From: CALLPQ01 sp964392325
GTDB taxonomy: Bacteria > Pseudomonadota > Alphaproteobacteria > Caulobacterales > Parvularculaceae
Reading direction: 5' to 3'
DNA length: 64,000 bases
NCBI GenBank assembly: GCA_964392325.1
Contig: CAYMPJ010000014.1
Location: forward strand, 39,306 to 103,305
Under the pieces are notes generated by a model. The model was given only the letters and a program-made list of their open reading frames with translations. It had not been told where the DNA came from and searched no databases. Both the position numbers and the translations under genes were made by a program. This document shows, piece by piece, positions 56,650 to 64,000 of the stretch. The first letter of the stretch is position 1. Each line of letters starts with the position of its first letter.

Positions 56650-56875
56650 CTCCAGGCGGTTGACCGCAGCCTGGAGACTTTGAGGCCGGAGCCTCGTCCG
56701 GGTGAGATTTAACATCGAACCCGGACAAAAGCCGGGCTTGCCCGGCCTTAAATAAAAGCGGTCTCTGCGCGAAGCGCACAGAGTTCATTATCGATCATGC
56801 ATAAAGTTAAATTGCTGATTAGCTTAGCAAGTATCCAACTTAGTTCATGAGGGGGGTATTTGTATCACCCCCCTC
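56650..56875. other. Cluster of six hairpins upstream of the replication gene
   Basis: Arms are CTCCAGGC (56650-56657/56669-56676), GAGGC (56682-56686/56691-56695), GTCCGGGT (56696-56703/56719-56726), GCCGGGC (56731-56737/56740-56746), CTCT-GCGC (56763-56770/56774-56783, with a bulge) and GAGGGGGGT (56849-56857/56867-56875). The density of G+C-rich stems in an A+T-rich element is unusual. It could be an origin for rolling-circle replication or a structured leader of the next gene. The last hairpin lies just upstream of the AAGGAG ribosome site. Confidence 0.6.
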
Positions 56876-56897
56876 TAGAAAGACAAAGGAGTAATAT

Positions 56898-58052
56898 ATG
56901 CATATTATACACCAAGGCTTTGATGGCTTTGATATCACCGTTGCGACCAACATTTCATCAAAGCTTGCGCGTGAATTGGAAATTGCAAAAGATCAAGCCG
57001 CGAAAAGCAACTCGCCAAAGCTTGTTACCATTAATTCCCTTAAATATCATGTGGCGGACCATGGCCTTAGAGGCGGGTATGCGTATTCTTTAGATAGCGG
57101 TCCACTCGGATATAAGCTTTGGGTAAAAAAGCCTAACCCTAACGATATATATGGAATTGGCGTTTCTTTTGCAGCGCTACCTTTAGCAATTTACGGATTA
57201 GAACATTGTTACAATAAAATTTTAGAAGACCTTTCAGTTATTGGCTGCAAAGTTACCCCTATGGAAGTATTAGTTCGCAGAATTGATTATGCGATAGACC
57301 TTAAGATTGAAAACTTCTTCCTTGAACCAATGTTCTTTGTTCACCACTCTCGAATTAAACGTGATCAAAATACAGAAATTAGGGAAACAAGTTGTGCTGG
57401 GCGCGTAATTTATTGCCGGGTTGGAAAAATCCCAAACAAGCAAATAACTATTTATGATAAGAGGAAAGATATTTTAGATAAAAATAAACCGGAATGGTGG
57501 AAAATTTGGAATACAAATTTGGAAAAACAAAACCTACCGAAAATAACCAAAGAAAACTCAAAAGATATGATTTGGCGATTTGAATTGCGGCTTGGCAAAG
57601 AGGCATTGAGAAAATTCAATATTAAGCTTGTTGAAGATTTTTTTGAGAGAGGGGGAAGCGCTTTTATAAACCTAGCAGATACGGTTCGTTACACAGCGCC
57701 AACAGGCTTGGATAAGAAGCGCAACCGTTGGCCTGATAGCCCAGAATGGATATTTATACGCCAAAAATTAAGTCATGGCCTAAAAGAAATGGCCGGGTCG
57801 CTTGATGAGCAATCAATTTTAAAAATAAAAAGGGATGCTCACCAAAAAATGCTGTTATCGCAAATCGCTGGGACGGGCCTTTCTTACCTAAATTCCATCA
57901 ATAAGTTACCCGACGATGCCGCTCAACTTTGCCCCCGGAAGCTGTCTGAAATTTTATCGGCTGAGCTTTCTAGCCATTATCAAGAAAATAGACTTAGACT
58001 GCCCAAAAAGGTTCAGGAAATAAGAGATAAGCAGAATTTTCTTGTAGACTGA
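56898..58052 (+). CDS. Replication-initiator-like protein (rolling-circle Rep family candidate)
   Basis: A 384-residue protein. Pattern resemblance to Rep_trans/phage replication initiators: VRRIDYAIDLKIENFF (R-[IL]-D-x-A-x-D motif), GRVIYCRVGKIPNKQITIYDKR (the G-x-x-x-Y...YDK motif) and MIWRFELRLGKEAL (R-x-E-x-x-L). A Tyr in IYDKR is a candidate catalytic residue. The C-terminal third is helical and basic. The AAGGAG site precedes the ATG by 8 bases. Family membership is by motif only. If correct, the element could replicate after excision. Confidence 0.5.
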   Translation: MHIIHQGFDGFDITVATNISSKLARELEIAKDQAAKSNSPKLVTINSLKYHVADHGLRGGYAYSLDSGPLGYKLWVKKPNPNDIYGIGVSFAALPLAIYGLEHCYNKILEDLSVIGCKVTPMEVLVRRIDYAIDLKIENFFLEPMFFVHHSRIKRDQNTEIRETSCAGRVIYCRVGKIPNKQITIYDKRKDILDKNKPEWWKIWNTNLEKQNLPKITKENSKDMIWRFELRLGKEALRKFNIKLVEDFFERGGSAFINLADTVRYTAPTGLDKKRNRWPDSPEWIFIRQKLSHGLKEMAGSLDEQSILKIKRDAHQKMLLSQIAGTGLSYLNSINKLPDDAAQLCPRKLSEILSAELSSHYQENRLRLPKKVQEIRDKQNFLVD

Positions 58053-58053
58053 A

Positions 58054-58249
58054 AAACCGGAAATAAACCGATCAAACCTTGGTTTTATGGGTTTAAAACC
58101 GATAATTTAAGCAAAACAACCCAAGAAAAACCCGCCTAAACCGTCCTTGAAAACCGATTAACCAATGAACTTTTTTTGAAAAGCCAATTTATCCAAAACA
58201 AACAATCTTGCTTGCAATAAAAACCGAAATGAACCGACGTTATAACCGA
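58054..58249 (+). repeat. Eight iteron-like repeats with core AACCG
   Basis: Same-strand copies of AAACCGA or close variants start at 58054 (AAACCGG), 58065, 58096, 58138 (AAACCGT), 58151, 58221, 58231 (GAACCGA) and 58243 (TAACCGA). About 0.2 AACCG would be expected by chance in this length. They immediately follow the replication-initiator-like gene, as replication iterons do. No A+T-rich unwinding element beyond the general composition is evident. Confidence 0.55.
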
Positions 58250-58367
58250 AGCTAAAACCTAAGAAAGCAACGATATCAATAATGAAACTTGGTATTCAGC
58301 CAAAGGACAAAAAAGCGCTTTCCTTTTTTAGCTAAAAAACCAATATAATTTTGCGATGGTATTAATT

Positions 58368-59120
58368 TTAATTGGTTTCCCTCTGATTATTCCCATCTAT
58401 ATACCGAGTAGGTGTTGCAGCACCTTTCTTCCTATAAACTGCAGGTAGCCTTTTTCCCAAATATTGTGACGAAACACTTTGTGGGGCATCTCCCCCAATA
58501 AACCCTATACGCCCGTGTCGAACTTGGTCTGTTTCGGGAAAAAATTCAGGGGTTGCAGGGTGCCATGTTTTAGGTTGAAAAACCCCGATTATCATACCAT
58601 TCAAGACAGCAAGCACATATTCGCTTTTTTCAGCGCGGCTTTTGTCTAATTTCCAAGCATAACGAACAGCATCATATACCGACTTTTCGGATGCGGATCG
58701 GTTAATTTTTATGGCGATCACGTTGTGTTCAAAAATCGCGTCTTCCGCTGCAAACTCTTGTATAATTTCTTCTGCATGTCTAACGCCTCTTTCGTCACAA
58801 TCCTGACCGCTAGCAATATTTGTCATGCCCGGATAAGCATCAATTAAAGCAGCTTCAACTTCTAAAGCTGTTTCATTATCCAGCCCATGCCGGTGAATAA
58901 CATGAGCAACTTTAAAACCAGAGGATTCAATTTCTCTAATTCGTTTAAGTTTCTCAGATACCTCATCTTCACCTTCAAGCAAATTTCCAGATGAGTGAGA
59001 GAAAACTCGGTTCCCTTTTCCTTTGCCAACATAAAATGTCTCGCCATTTCTGGGATCAATCAATCGGTACACATAGAAGCCAAGTTGCTCGATTACTTCG
59101 GAGGGGAACTTATCTAACAT
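58368..59120 (-). CDS. LEM-3-like GIY-YIG nuclease domain protein
   Basis: A 250-residue protein. The N-terminal about 95 residues hold a GIY-YIG-type core: FYVYRLIDPRNGETFYVGKGKGNRVFSH, with Tyr pairs, Gly and the conserved Arg, and a Glu in LEVEAALIDAYPG. The C-terminal domain (IAIKINRSASEKSVYDAVRYAWKL, then YVLAVLNGMIIGVF, GRIGFIGG and YLGKRLP) is a separate compact domain often fused to this nuclease type, perhaps a base-recognition fold. The start ATG 59120 is preferred over TTG 59141. It is just left of the tracrRNA terminator and on the same strand. A role in defence or mobility is plausible. Confidence 0.72.
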   Translation of the reverse strand: MLDKFPSEVIEQLGFYVYRLIDPRNGETFYVGKGKGNRVFSHSSGNLLEGEDEVSEKLKRIREIESSGFKVAHVIHRHGLDNETALEVEAALIDAYPGMTNIASGQDCDERGVRHAEEIIQEFAAEDAIFEHNVIAIKINRSASEKSVYDAVRYAWKLDKSRAEKSEYVLAVLNGMIIGVFQPKTWHPATPEFFPETDQVRHGRIGFIGGDAPQSVSSQYLGKRLPAVYRKKGAATPTRYIDGNNQRETN

Positions 59121-59170
59121 AGAATACCTTTTTATTTTCAATAATAATTAGTTGCAGCTAACTATTGAAA

Positions 59171-59270
59171 TTAAAAAGGCGAGCCGTAGCTCGCCTCAGC
59201 ATTTCGTGGATTTCCTAAGGAGTGATCCTTGTTAACGGAAAGCCTAACTTTTCCAGAGTGCTAAAATGCT
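59171..59270 (-). ncRNA. tracrRNA of the type II-C system
   Basis: Reading the minus strand, the anti-repeat (59242-59263) is perfectly complementary over 22 bases to the crRNA-sense CRISPR repeat, i.e. identical to 63969-63990. A few bases further on, CCGTTAAC (59231-59238) can pair with the repeat 5' end through one wobble and one bulge. Downstream come a hairpin AAGGA-TCAC-TCCTT (59217-59230) and a terminator AGGCGAGC-TACG-GCTCGCCT (59177-59196) followed by five T. The layout matches known type II-C tracrRNAs. A likely -10 box is TATAAG (minus strand, about 59270-59275). The 5' end is approximate. Confidence 0.9.
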
Positions 59271-59383
59271 TATAAAAAACTAGGTGATAAAAAATTATTT
59301 GTCCATAGAAAAATATTGAATGTGAAAAATGAAACTTCTGCTAATCTAGTTACAAAAAGCAATAGTATATGGAGGGAGTTATC

Positions 59384-62300
59384 ATGAAATACCGCATAGG
59401 AGTAGATCTTGGCACCAATTCACTTGGCTGGGCTGCCGTTCAACTTATTGAAAAACCAAATTCGCCGCTCAAAACAGGACCGATGCTGGATGTGGGTGCG
59501 CGAATATTTTCTGATTCTAGAAACCCCAAGGATGGCTCTTCAAACGCCGTTAAACGCCGCGGCCCTAGGTCAACGCGGCGCAACCGGGATCGCAAGAACG
59601 CGCGTGCGCGATCTATGCTACACGCCCTCACGGAGGCAAAACTATTCCCCGAAAGCAAAGACGAAAGAAAGCAATTAGAGCGCCTTGATCCATGGTGCTT
59701 ACGGGCACGCGCGCTGGATGAAAAACTGAGCCCATATGAAATTGGAAGAGCTTTATTTCATCTGCAAGAGAGGCGCGGCTTTAAATCAAATCGAAAAACG
59801 GACAAATCAGAAGACGGTGCAATGTTTGCAGCGATAAAAGCAGCCCGCAAAAAAATGTCATCAAGTGGCGCTCGAACACTTGGTGAATTGTTTGGTCGCC
59901 CTCGATTAGACCGAATTACCGTTAATGCATCTATGGTTAAAGGAAAGCGCTCTGCCATGCCTCAAGCCCGCGTATTAGCGCGCGCGGAAGGCAGTAAAAT
60001 GGCTTATGATTATTATCCAGATCGAGCAATGATATTGGATGAGTTTGAAAAAATATGGTTGGCTCAAGCGCTGCATTATCCTGAAATTATGACACGGTCA
60101 GTACGTGATAATATTTTTAAGGTTATTGAATTTCAGCGCCCACTGAAAGAACAACCTGTAGGAAAGTGTACTTTCCTAGAAAATGAACCGCGTGCATCGA
60201 AAGCACTGCCATCAGCCAATTATTTTCGTGTGTTACAAGAAGTGAACAACTTGAATGTTGGGCCTGTGGGGGAGATGGCGCGTCAACTTAGCGATGAAGA
60301 ACGTAAATCATTAATTGAATTCTTGATTATACCAACGAGCAAAACTGCTCGGCGGACGTTCAAAAGCATCCGATCTCATTTAAGCATTCCGGAGTCTCAT
60401 AAATTTAACCTAGAATCGCCCAAGCGTGATCATCTTGTTGGAGATTTAACTGCTGCTACAATGATGCAGGACAACTCATATGGAAAACCTTGGTTAGAGT
60501 TGGAAAAATCAATTCAAAATGAAGTTATACAAAAATTACTTGCTGCTGAACAACTGGATGATTTTGTTCCTTGGGTAATGGAAAGATTGGAAATTACTGA
60601 AGAACATGCCATCGCAGTATTTGATACGAGGTTATCAGATGGCCATGGCAATCTATCTGAACAAGCTATCGATCGGCTTATCCCTAGAATGGAGCGTGGC
60701 GAGCGCTATGATGAGGCAGCAAAAATAGAATTTGGGGATCATCGTGCCGCAGCCGACGGGGTAGTTTACGAAGATGAATTGCCATATTATGGCGAAGTAT
60801 TATCAAGGCACACTGCATTTGAAAAGCGCGATGCAGCACCCGGTCACAAACTAACTGCTGAAGAAAAATTTGGCCGTGTTGCCAACCCGACCGTTCACGT
60901 CGCGCTGAACGAGTTGCGCAAGGTCATGAATGACTTGATAAAACGCTGGGGCCCACCAACCGAGATTGTGCTGGAATTGGCGCGTGACTTACCTCTTTCT
61001 GCAAAAGGAAAAAATGAACTAGAGCGTGAGCAGAAAAAAAATCAGGATACAAATGAAGAAAGGCGCTCCAAATTAGAGAAAGATGGTCATGCAGATACTT
61101 ATGAAAATAGACTTAAATTAAGACTATTCGAAGAGGCAGAGGTATGTTTCGGCGGCGCTGTTATTTGTGTGTTTTCTGGCGACACCATAAGTAAAACCAG
61201 CCTTTTTACAGCGGATGTTCAAATTGAGCATATTCTTCCAATATCCAGAACCCTAGATGACAGTATCAGTAACAAGGTTCTAGCAACACGTAAATCAAAT
61301 GCTATCAAAAAGAACCGCTCTCCCTACGAAGCTTTTGGAAGCTCGCCGGAAGGTTTTGATTGGGAAATGATTTCTCAACGTGCTGCAAATTTACCAAAAT
61401 CAAAAAATTGGCGTTTCGTTCCGAATGCAATGCAGCAATGGGAAGAGCGTGGTGGAGATTTTCTTGCACGTCAATTGAATGATACAAGATATATTTCAAA
61501 ACTTGGAAAGAAATTTCTTGAGTCTATATATGGTGGTCAGGGAGCTTTGGGACAGGCACGTCAAGTTTGGGTGGTTCCGGGTAGGCTTACCGCAGATTTA
61601 CGTCACCATGCAGGCTTTAACACCCTCGTCGGGTTGACTGGCGGGAATCGTAAGGATCGTACTGACCATCGCCACCACGCTGTTGATGCACTTGTTGTTG
61701 CACTCACAGATCAAGCTATGATTCAACGTTCAGCGAACCTCGCAAAAAATGATGACCCTGTTGAGCATTCTGAAATGATGAAAGCCATGGCTGAACCTCT
61801 TAAGAGGTATAGAGCGTCTACTGAAGATCGACTGTCTAAATTGACGATTAGTCACAAACCGGATCACGGTTATCAAGATGCTATGCATAATGATACCGCA
61901 TATGGAATTACTAATCTTAAAGATGAAAAAAAACAAACCTACCTCGTTACTCGAAAAGCTCTGGAAGGAATGGATAAAACAGGCGATCTTGAAAGTATTG
62001 TCGATGATAAAGTTCGAACGCAATTATTAGAAGCAACTCAAGGTTTAAAAGGCAAAGATTTTCAGACTGCACTTGTTGCAGAAGGCAAAGCGATGACCCC
62101 ACCTGTTCGGCGCGTGCGTATTCATACCCCAATGAAAAATACGAGCTTTGTCACTATCCATCACGGTAATAGCAAAGAGCATAAAAAGGCATATAAAGGA
62201 GATGGAAATTATTGTTACGATATTTTCCTGAATGATAAGGGTAAATGGGATGGAGAAGTTATAACCACCTTTCAGGCTTATCAGAAGGCACAGAGCGATG

Positions 62301-62587
62301 TTAATTGGTGGCGAAATAACCAACGTGACGATGGCACAGAATTAATCATGCGTATTCGCAAAGGGGATATGCTAGAAATTGATGGATATGACAATAATAG
62401 ACGAAGAGTTATAGTCTATAAATTTTCTAAAGGTGTTATTTGTATGGCGGATCATTTTGAAGCGAATGCGTCCGGTCGTGTTCGTTCAAAAGAGCTTGAG
62501 GCAATACATAAATCACCATCAGCGCTTGAAAAAATTAACGCAAGGCTGATTACTGTCTCCCCTTCTGGAAAGGTTCGGCGCCAATAG
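59384..62587 (+). CDS. cas9: Type II-C Cas9 endonuclease
   Basis: RNA-guided DNA nuclease of 1067 residues, the size of type II-C enzymes. RuvC-I is YRIGVDLGTNSLGWA with catalytic Asp8; an Arg-rich bridge helix follows (RRGPRSTRRNRDRKNARARS). The REC region has VGKCTFLENEPRASKALPS. RuvC-II is IVLELARDLPLS with Glu531. HNH is QIEHILPISRTLDDSISNK with catalytic His616; Glu replaces the usual Asp before it. RuvC-III is DHRHHAVDALVVAL with His765 and Asp768. All catalytic positions are present. The start ATG 59384 has GGAGGG upstream; the ATG at 59369 is five codons earlier. No csn2 or cas4 follows. Confidence 0.97.
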   Translation: MKYRIGVDLGTNSLGWAAVQLIEKPNSPLKTGPMLDVGARIFSDSRNPKDGSSNAVKRRGPRSTRRNRDRKNARARSMLHALTEAKLFPESKDERKQLERLDPWCLRARALDEKLSPYEIGRALFHLQERRGFKSNRKTDKSEDGAMFAAIKAARKKMSSSGARTLGELFGRPRLDRITVNASMVKGKRSAMPQARVLARAEGSKMAYDYYPDRAMILDEFEKIWLAQALHYPEIMTRSVRDNIFKVIEFQRPLKEQPVGKCTFLENEPRASKALPSANYFRVLQEVNNLNVGPVGEMARQLSDEERKSLIEFLIIPTSKTARRTFKSIRSHLSIPESHKFNLESPKRDHLVGDLTAATMMQDNSYGKPWLELEKSIQNEVIQKLLAAEQLDDFVPWVMERLEITEEHAIAVFDTRLSDGHGNLSEQAIDRLIPRMERGERYDEAAKIEFGDHRAAADGVVYEDELPYYGEVLSRHTAFEKRDAAPGHKLTAEEKFGRVANPTVHVALNELRKVMNDLIKRWGPPTEIVLELARDLPLSAKGKNELEREQKKNQDTNEERRSKLEKDGHADTYENRLKLRLFEEAEVCFGGAVICVFSGDTISKTSLFTADVQIEHILPISRTLDDSISNKVLATRKSNAIKKNRSPYEAFGSSPEGFDWEMISQRAANLPKSKNWRFVPNAMQQWEERGGDFLARQLNDTRYISKLGKKFLESIYGGQGALGQARQVWVVPGRLTADLRHHAGFNTLVGLTGGNRKDRTDHRHHAVDALVVALTDQAMIQRSANLAKNDDPVEHSEMMKAMAEPLKRYRASTEDRLSKLTISHKPDHGYQDAMHNDTAYGITNLKDEKKQTYLVTRKALEGMDKTGDLESIVDDKVRTQLLEATQGLKGKDFQTALVAEGKAMTPPVRRVRIHTPMKNTSFVTIHHGNSKEHKKAYKGDGNYCYDIFLNDKGKWDGEVITTFQAYQKAQSDVNWWRNNQRDDGTELIMRIRKGDMLEIDGYDNNRRRVIVYKFSKGVICMADHFEANASGRVRSKELEAIHKSPSALEKINARLITVSPSGKVRRQ

Positions 62588-62623
62588 GCACAGAAATTGC
62601 ATCCTTCTTCTAGCGGAGGGAAT

Positions 62624-63553
62624 ATGCAAAACCGTGTTATTGAAATCGCTTCTGATGGCGTTCATCTATCCTTGTCTCGTGGGTTTTTGAAGCTTACGCA
62701 GGAAGGAGTTGAAATTGGCCGTATTGCAATTAATGATATTGGCGCTCTTATAATACGTGGTTATGGTGCTTCGCTTTCCATAAATATCGCTAGTCGTCTG
62801 GCTGATAAGAATATTCCTGTTGTTCTTTGTGGTCAGAACCAAGCGCCCACCTCAATCATTTGGCCAATCTCCGGTCATCATTCTCAAGGGCACATTTTCG
62901 AAGCACAATCCAACCTTACAAAACCAAATCGCAAACGTCTTTGGCAGGAATTAATTAGGGCCAAATTGAATGCTCAAGCCGATGCTCTTGAGGCTGATGG
63001 CATTAATGCCGACGATATAAAATCTATGGCTCGGTTTGTTAAGTCAGGTGATCCAGATAATATCGAGGCGCAAGCCGCAAGGCGTTATTGGTCACGTATG
63101 ATGAGACCAATTGAGCCAGAATTTTCGAGAAATTCCAATCAAGATGGTATTAATGGTTGGCTAAATTATGGGTATACAGTCTTGCGTGCTGCAACTGCTC
63201 GCAGCATATTAGCCGCTGGTCTGCACCCCAGTCTATCCATTCATCACTCAAGCCGCGGCGAAGCTTTACGTCTGGCCTCTGACATCATGGAGCCTTTTCG
63301 ACCCTACACAGATTTAATTGTGAAACGTGTTGCAGAAAAAAATAATCCATCGCAAATAGAATTAACACCCGAGTTGAAAGCTGCAATTGTTCGTGTGCTT
63401 ACACTTGATCTTATCGGGCCATCTGGTGCAAGCCCCGTGCAAACCTGCCTCGATAGGCTATGTCAAAGCCTAGCAAGGGTTTGTTTGAAGGAAGCGCAAA
63501 AACTTGAACTTCCACAAGGTCTTGCATTACCATCAGGGAGTATGGTTTTGTGA
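62624..63553 (+). CDS. cas1: CRISPR-associated endonuclease Cas1
   Basis: Spacer-integrase subunit. The type II Cas1 layout is visible: NRVIEIASDGVHLSLSRGFLKL, IGALIIRGYGASLS, VVLCGQNQAPTS, INGWLNYGYTVLRAATARSILAAGLHPSLSIHHSS (Glu/His active-site neighbourhood) and DIMEPFRPYTDLIVKR. Length 309. The ATG at 62624 has AGCGGAGGG upstream; an earlier ATG at 62597 is nine codons upstream. It follows cas9 by 36 bases and overlaps cas2 by 4 bases. Confidence 0.96.
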   Translation: MQNRVIEIASDGVHLSLSRGFLKLTQEGVEIGRIAINDIGALIIRGYGASLSINIASRLADKNIPVVLCGQNQAPTSIIWPISGHHSQGHIFEAQSNLTKPNRKRLWQELIRAKLNAQADALEADGINADDIKSMARFVKSGDPDNIEAQAARRYWSRMMRPIEPEFSRNSNQDGINGWLNYGYTVLRAATARSILAAGLHPSLSIHHSSRGEALRLASDIMEPFRPYTDLIVKRVAEKNNPSQIELTPELKAAIVRVLTLDLIGPSGASPVQTCLDRLCQSLARVCLKEAQKLELPQGLALPSGSMVL

Positions 63554-63891
63554 GGGCTTTGTCACACCTCTCTGCCTATCAGCATATGTGGATAATGGTA
63601 CTTTTCGATCTTCCAACAACCACAAAAGAAGAGCGTCGTGCTTATGTTCAATTCCGCGATCTGCTCTTGGACGAAGGCTTTACCATGGCTCAGTATTCTG
63701 TTTACTTACGTCACGTTAGCAGCCGGGCTCAAGCAAAGCCGGTGGTTGGTCGGGTTGAGCGTGGTGTACCCCCAGAATGTAAGGTGGATATTATTCAATT
63801 TACCGACAAGCAATATGCCGATATCATATCCTTAAGAGGCCGCAAAAGGCGTGATTCGCGTGAAAATCCCGACCAATTTCTCATGTTTTAA
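63550..63891 (+). CDS. cas2: CRISPR-associated protein Cas2
   Basis: Small partner of Cas1 in spacer acquisition. The ferredoxin-like fold begins IMVLFDLPTTTKEERRAYVQFRDLLLDEGF, with Asp in DLP, then MAQYSVYLRHV. The GTG start overlaps the cas1 stop (GTGA), implying coupled translation; an ATG 12 codons later would give the more usual N-terminus (MWIMVLFDLP). Length 113 or about 101. It ends the cas operon; a hairpin and the array follow. Confidence 0.94.
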   Translation: MRALSHLSAYQHMWIMVLFDLPTTTKEERRAYVQFRDLLLDEGFTMAQYSVYLRHVSSRAQAKPVVGRVERGVPPECKVDIIQFTDKQYADIISLRGRKRRDSRENPDQFLMF

Positions 63892-63892
63892 A

Positions 63893-63957
63893 AAGGCAAG
63901 GCATGATTTTATTATACTTTAAGTTTGAAAAATATAATATTATCAATACCTTGCCTT
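63893..63957 (-). terminator. Long-loop hairpin between cas2 and the array
   Basis: AAGGCAAGG and CCTTGCCTT form a perfect 9-bp stem around a 47-base A+T-rich loop that is itself partly self-complementary. On the minus strand the stem runs into a T-run, so it is best placed to stop leftward array transcription before it enters cas2; on the plus strand the tail is poorer. Confidence 0.6.
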
Positions 63958-63964
63958 GTTAGCA

Positions 63965-64000
63965 GTTGTAGCACTCTGGAAAAGTTAGGCCAACCGCAAC
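63965..64000 (-). CRISPR. First visible 36-base repeat of a type II-C CRISPR array, truncated by the window
   Basis: The last 36 bases start GTTGTAGCACTC and end CCAACCGCAAC, with GTTG...CAAC ends typical of type II repeats. The crRNA strand is the minus strand, judged by complementarity to the tracrRNA anti-repeat. On that strand the repeat ends TGCTACAAC, close to an extended -10 box (TGnTATAAT) as in the Neisseria type II-C repeats, where each repeat drives its own crRNA. The spacers lie beyond the window. Confidence 0.85.

Larger units (their letters stand above)
53808..64000. mobile_element. tRNA-Lys integrated element carrying type II-C CRISPR-Cas, right end beyond window
   Basis: The left end is a duplicated tRNA-Lys 3' fragment next to a tyrosine integrase. 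Internal genes are of mobile-element type (excisionase-like HTH, replication initiator, unknown coiled-coil) plus GIY-YIG and cas genes. Base composition is more A+T-rich than the chromosomal genes to the left, most clearly at 55.2-58.4 kb. With the tRNA on the minus strand, the intact tRNA-Lys should be at the right end, which is not in view; I see no second copy before 64000. No conjugation or capsid genes are visible. Confidence 0.7.

Noticed and set aside
59264..59383. tracrRNA read on the plus strand toward cas9
   Set aside because: The sequence to the right of the anti-repeat has no hairpins or terminator, whereas the left side on the minus strand has both.

Overview
The window reads as a stretch of alphaproteobacterial chromosome, probably a metagenome-derived scaffold. 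Evidence for the group is a circularly permuted two-piece tmRNA, the alphaproteobacterial form of SspB, an NDUFA9-like protein, a DUF3035/BamF lipoprotein, IalB and DUF2147 proteins, and the gene orders HAD-ribF, ileS-lspA-DUF3035-mutL and radA-cvpA-purF. I cannot fix the order or genus. Two runs of 100 N (13768-13867 and 24574-24673) are each flanked by identical 21- and 27-base sequences, so both gaps look like contig ends that actually overlap.

Layout: 1-12.3 kb is mostly housekeeping (pgeF, a lipoprotein, a PHA synthase with a histone-like tail, and a minus-strand run of ileS, lspA, bamF-like, mutL, TPR-oxygenase and acyltransferase). 12.5-15.7 kb holds an Arg/Ser/Gly-repeat secreted protein, ribF and a HAD phosphatase. 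16-19.5 kb is a patchwork: an A+T-rich trans-3-hydroxy-L-proline dehydratase, an ornithine-cyclodeaminase-family reductase that could complete conversion of its product to proline, a lipoprotein, a gene remnant and a broken GST. 19.7-33.7 kb has c-di-GMP proteins, an OmpA-type lipoprotein, regulators, ssrA next to sspB, a DEAD-box helicase, an ATP-grasp/phosphatase pair and an SDR/deacetylase pair. 33.9-42.0 kb is one giant gene for a type-I-secreted RTX protein with a glycosidase-like head and five copies of an unfamiliar module. 42.7-53.4 kb is again ordinary (radA, cvpA, purF, cupin, acnA, IalB, DUF2147, an unknown membrane protein).

From 53808 to the window end the DNA looks like an integrative element. 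Its left edge is a 50-base 3' fragment of a tRNA-Lys gene, followed by a tyrosine integrase, an unknown coiled-coil gene, an AlpA/excisionase-like regulator, a hairpin cluster, a replication-initiator-like gene followed by iteron-like repeats, a GIY-YIG nuclease-domain gene, and a complete type II-C CRISPR-Cas locus (tracrRNA, cas9, cas1, cas2 and the first 36-base repeat of an array that runs off the window). The visible anti-repeat matches that repeat over 22 bases, so the tracrRNA and array belong together and both should be transcribed leftward, opposite to the cas genes. A CRISPR-Cas9 system carried by a tRNA-integrated, possibly self-replicating element is the most interesting content; the right end of the element and the spacers lie outside the window.
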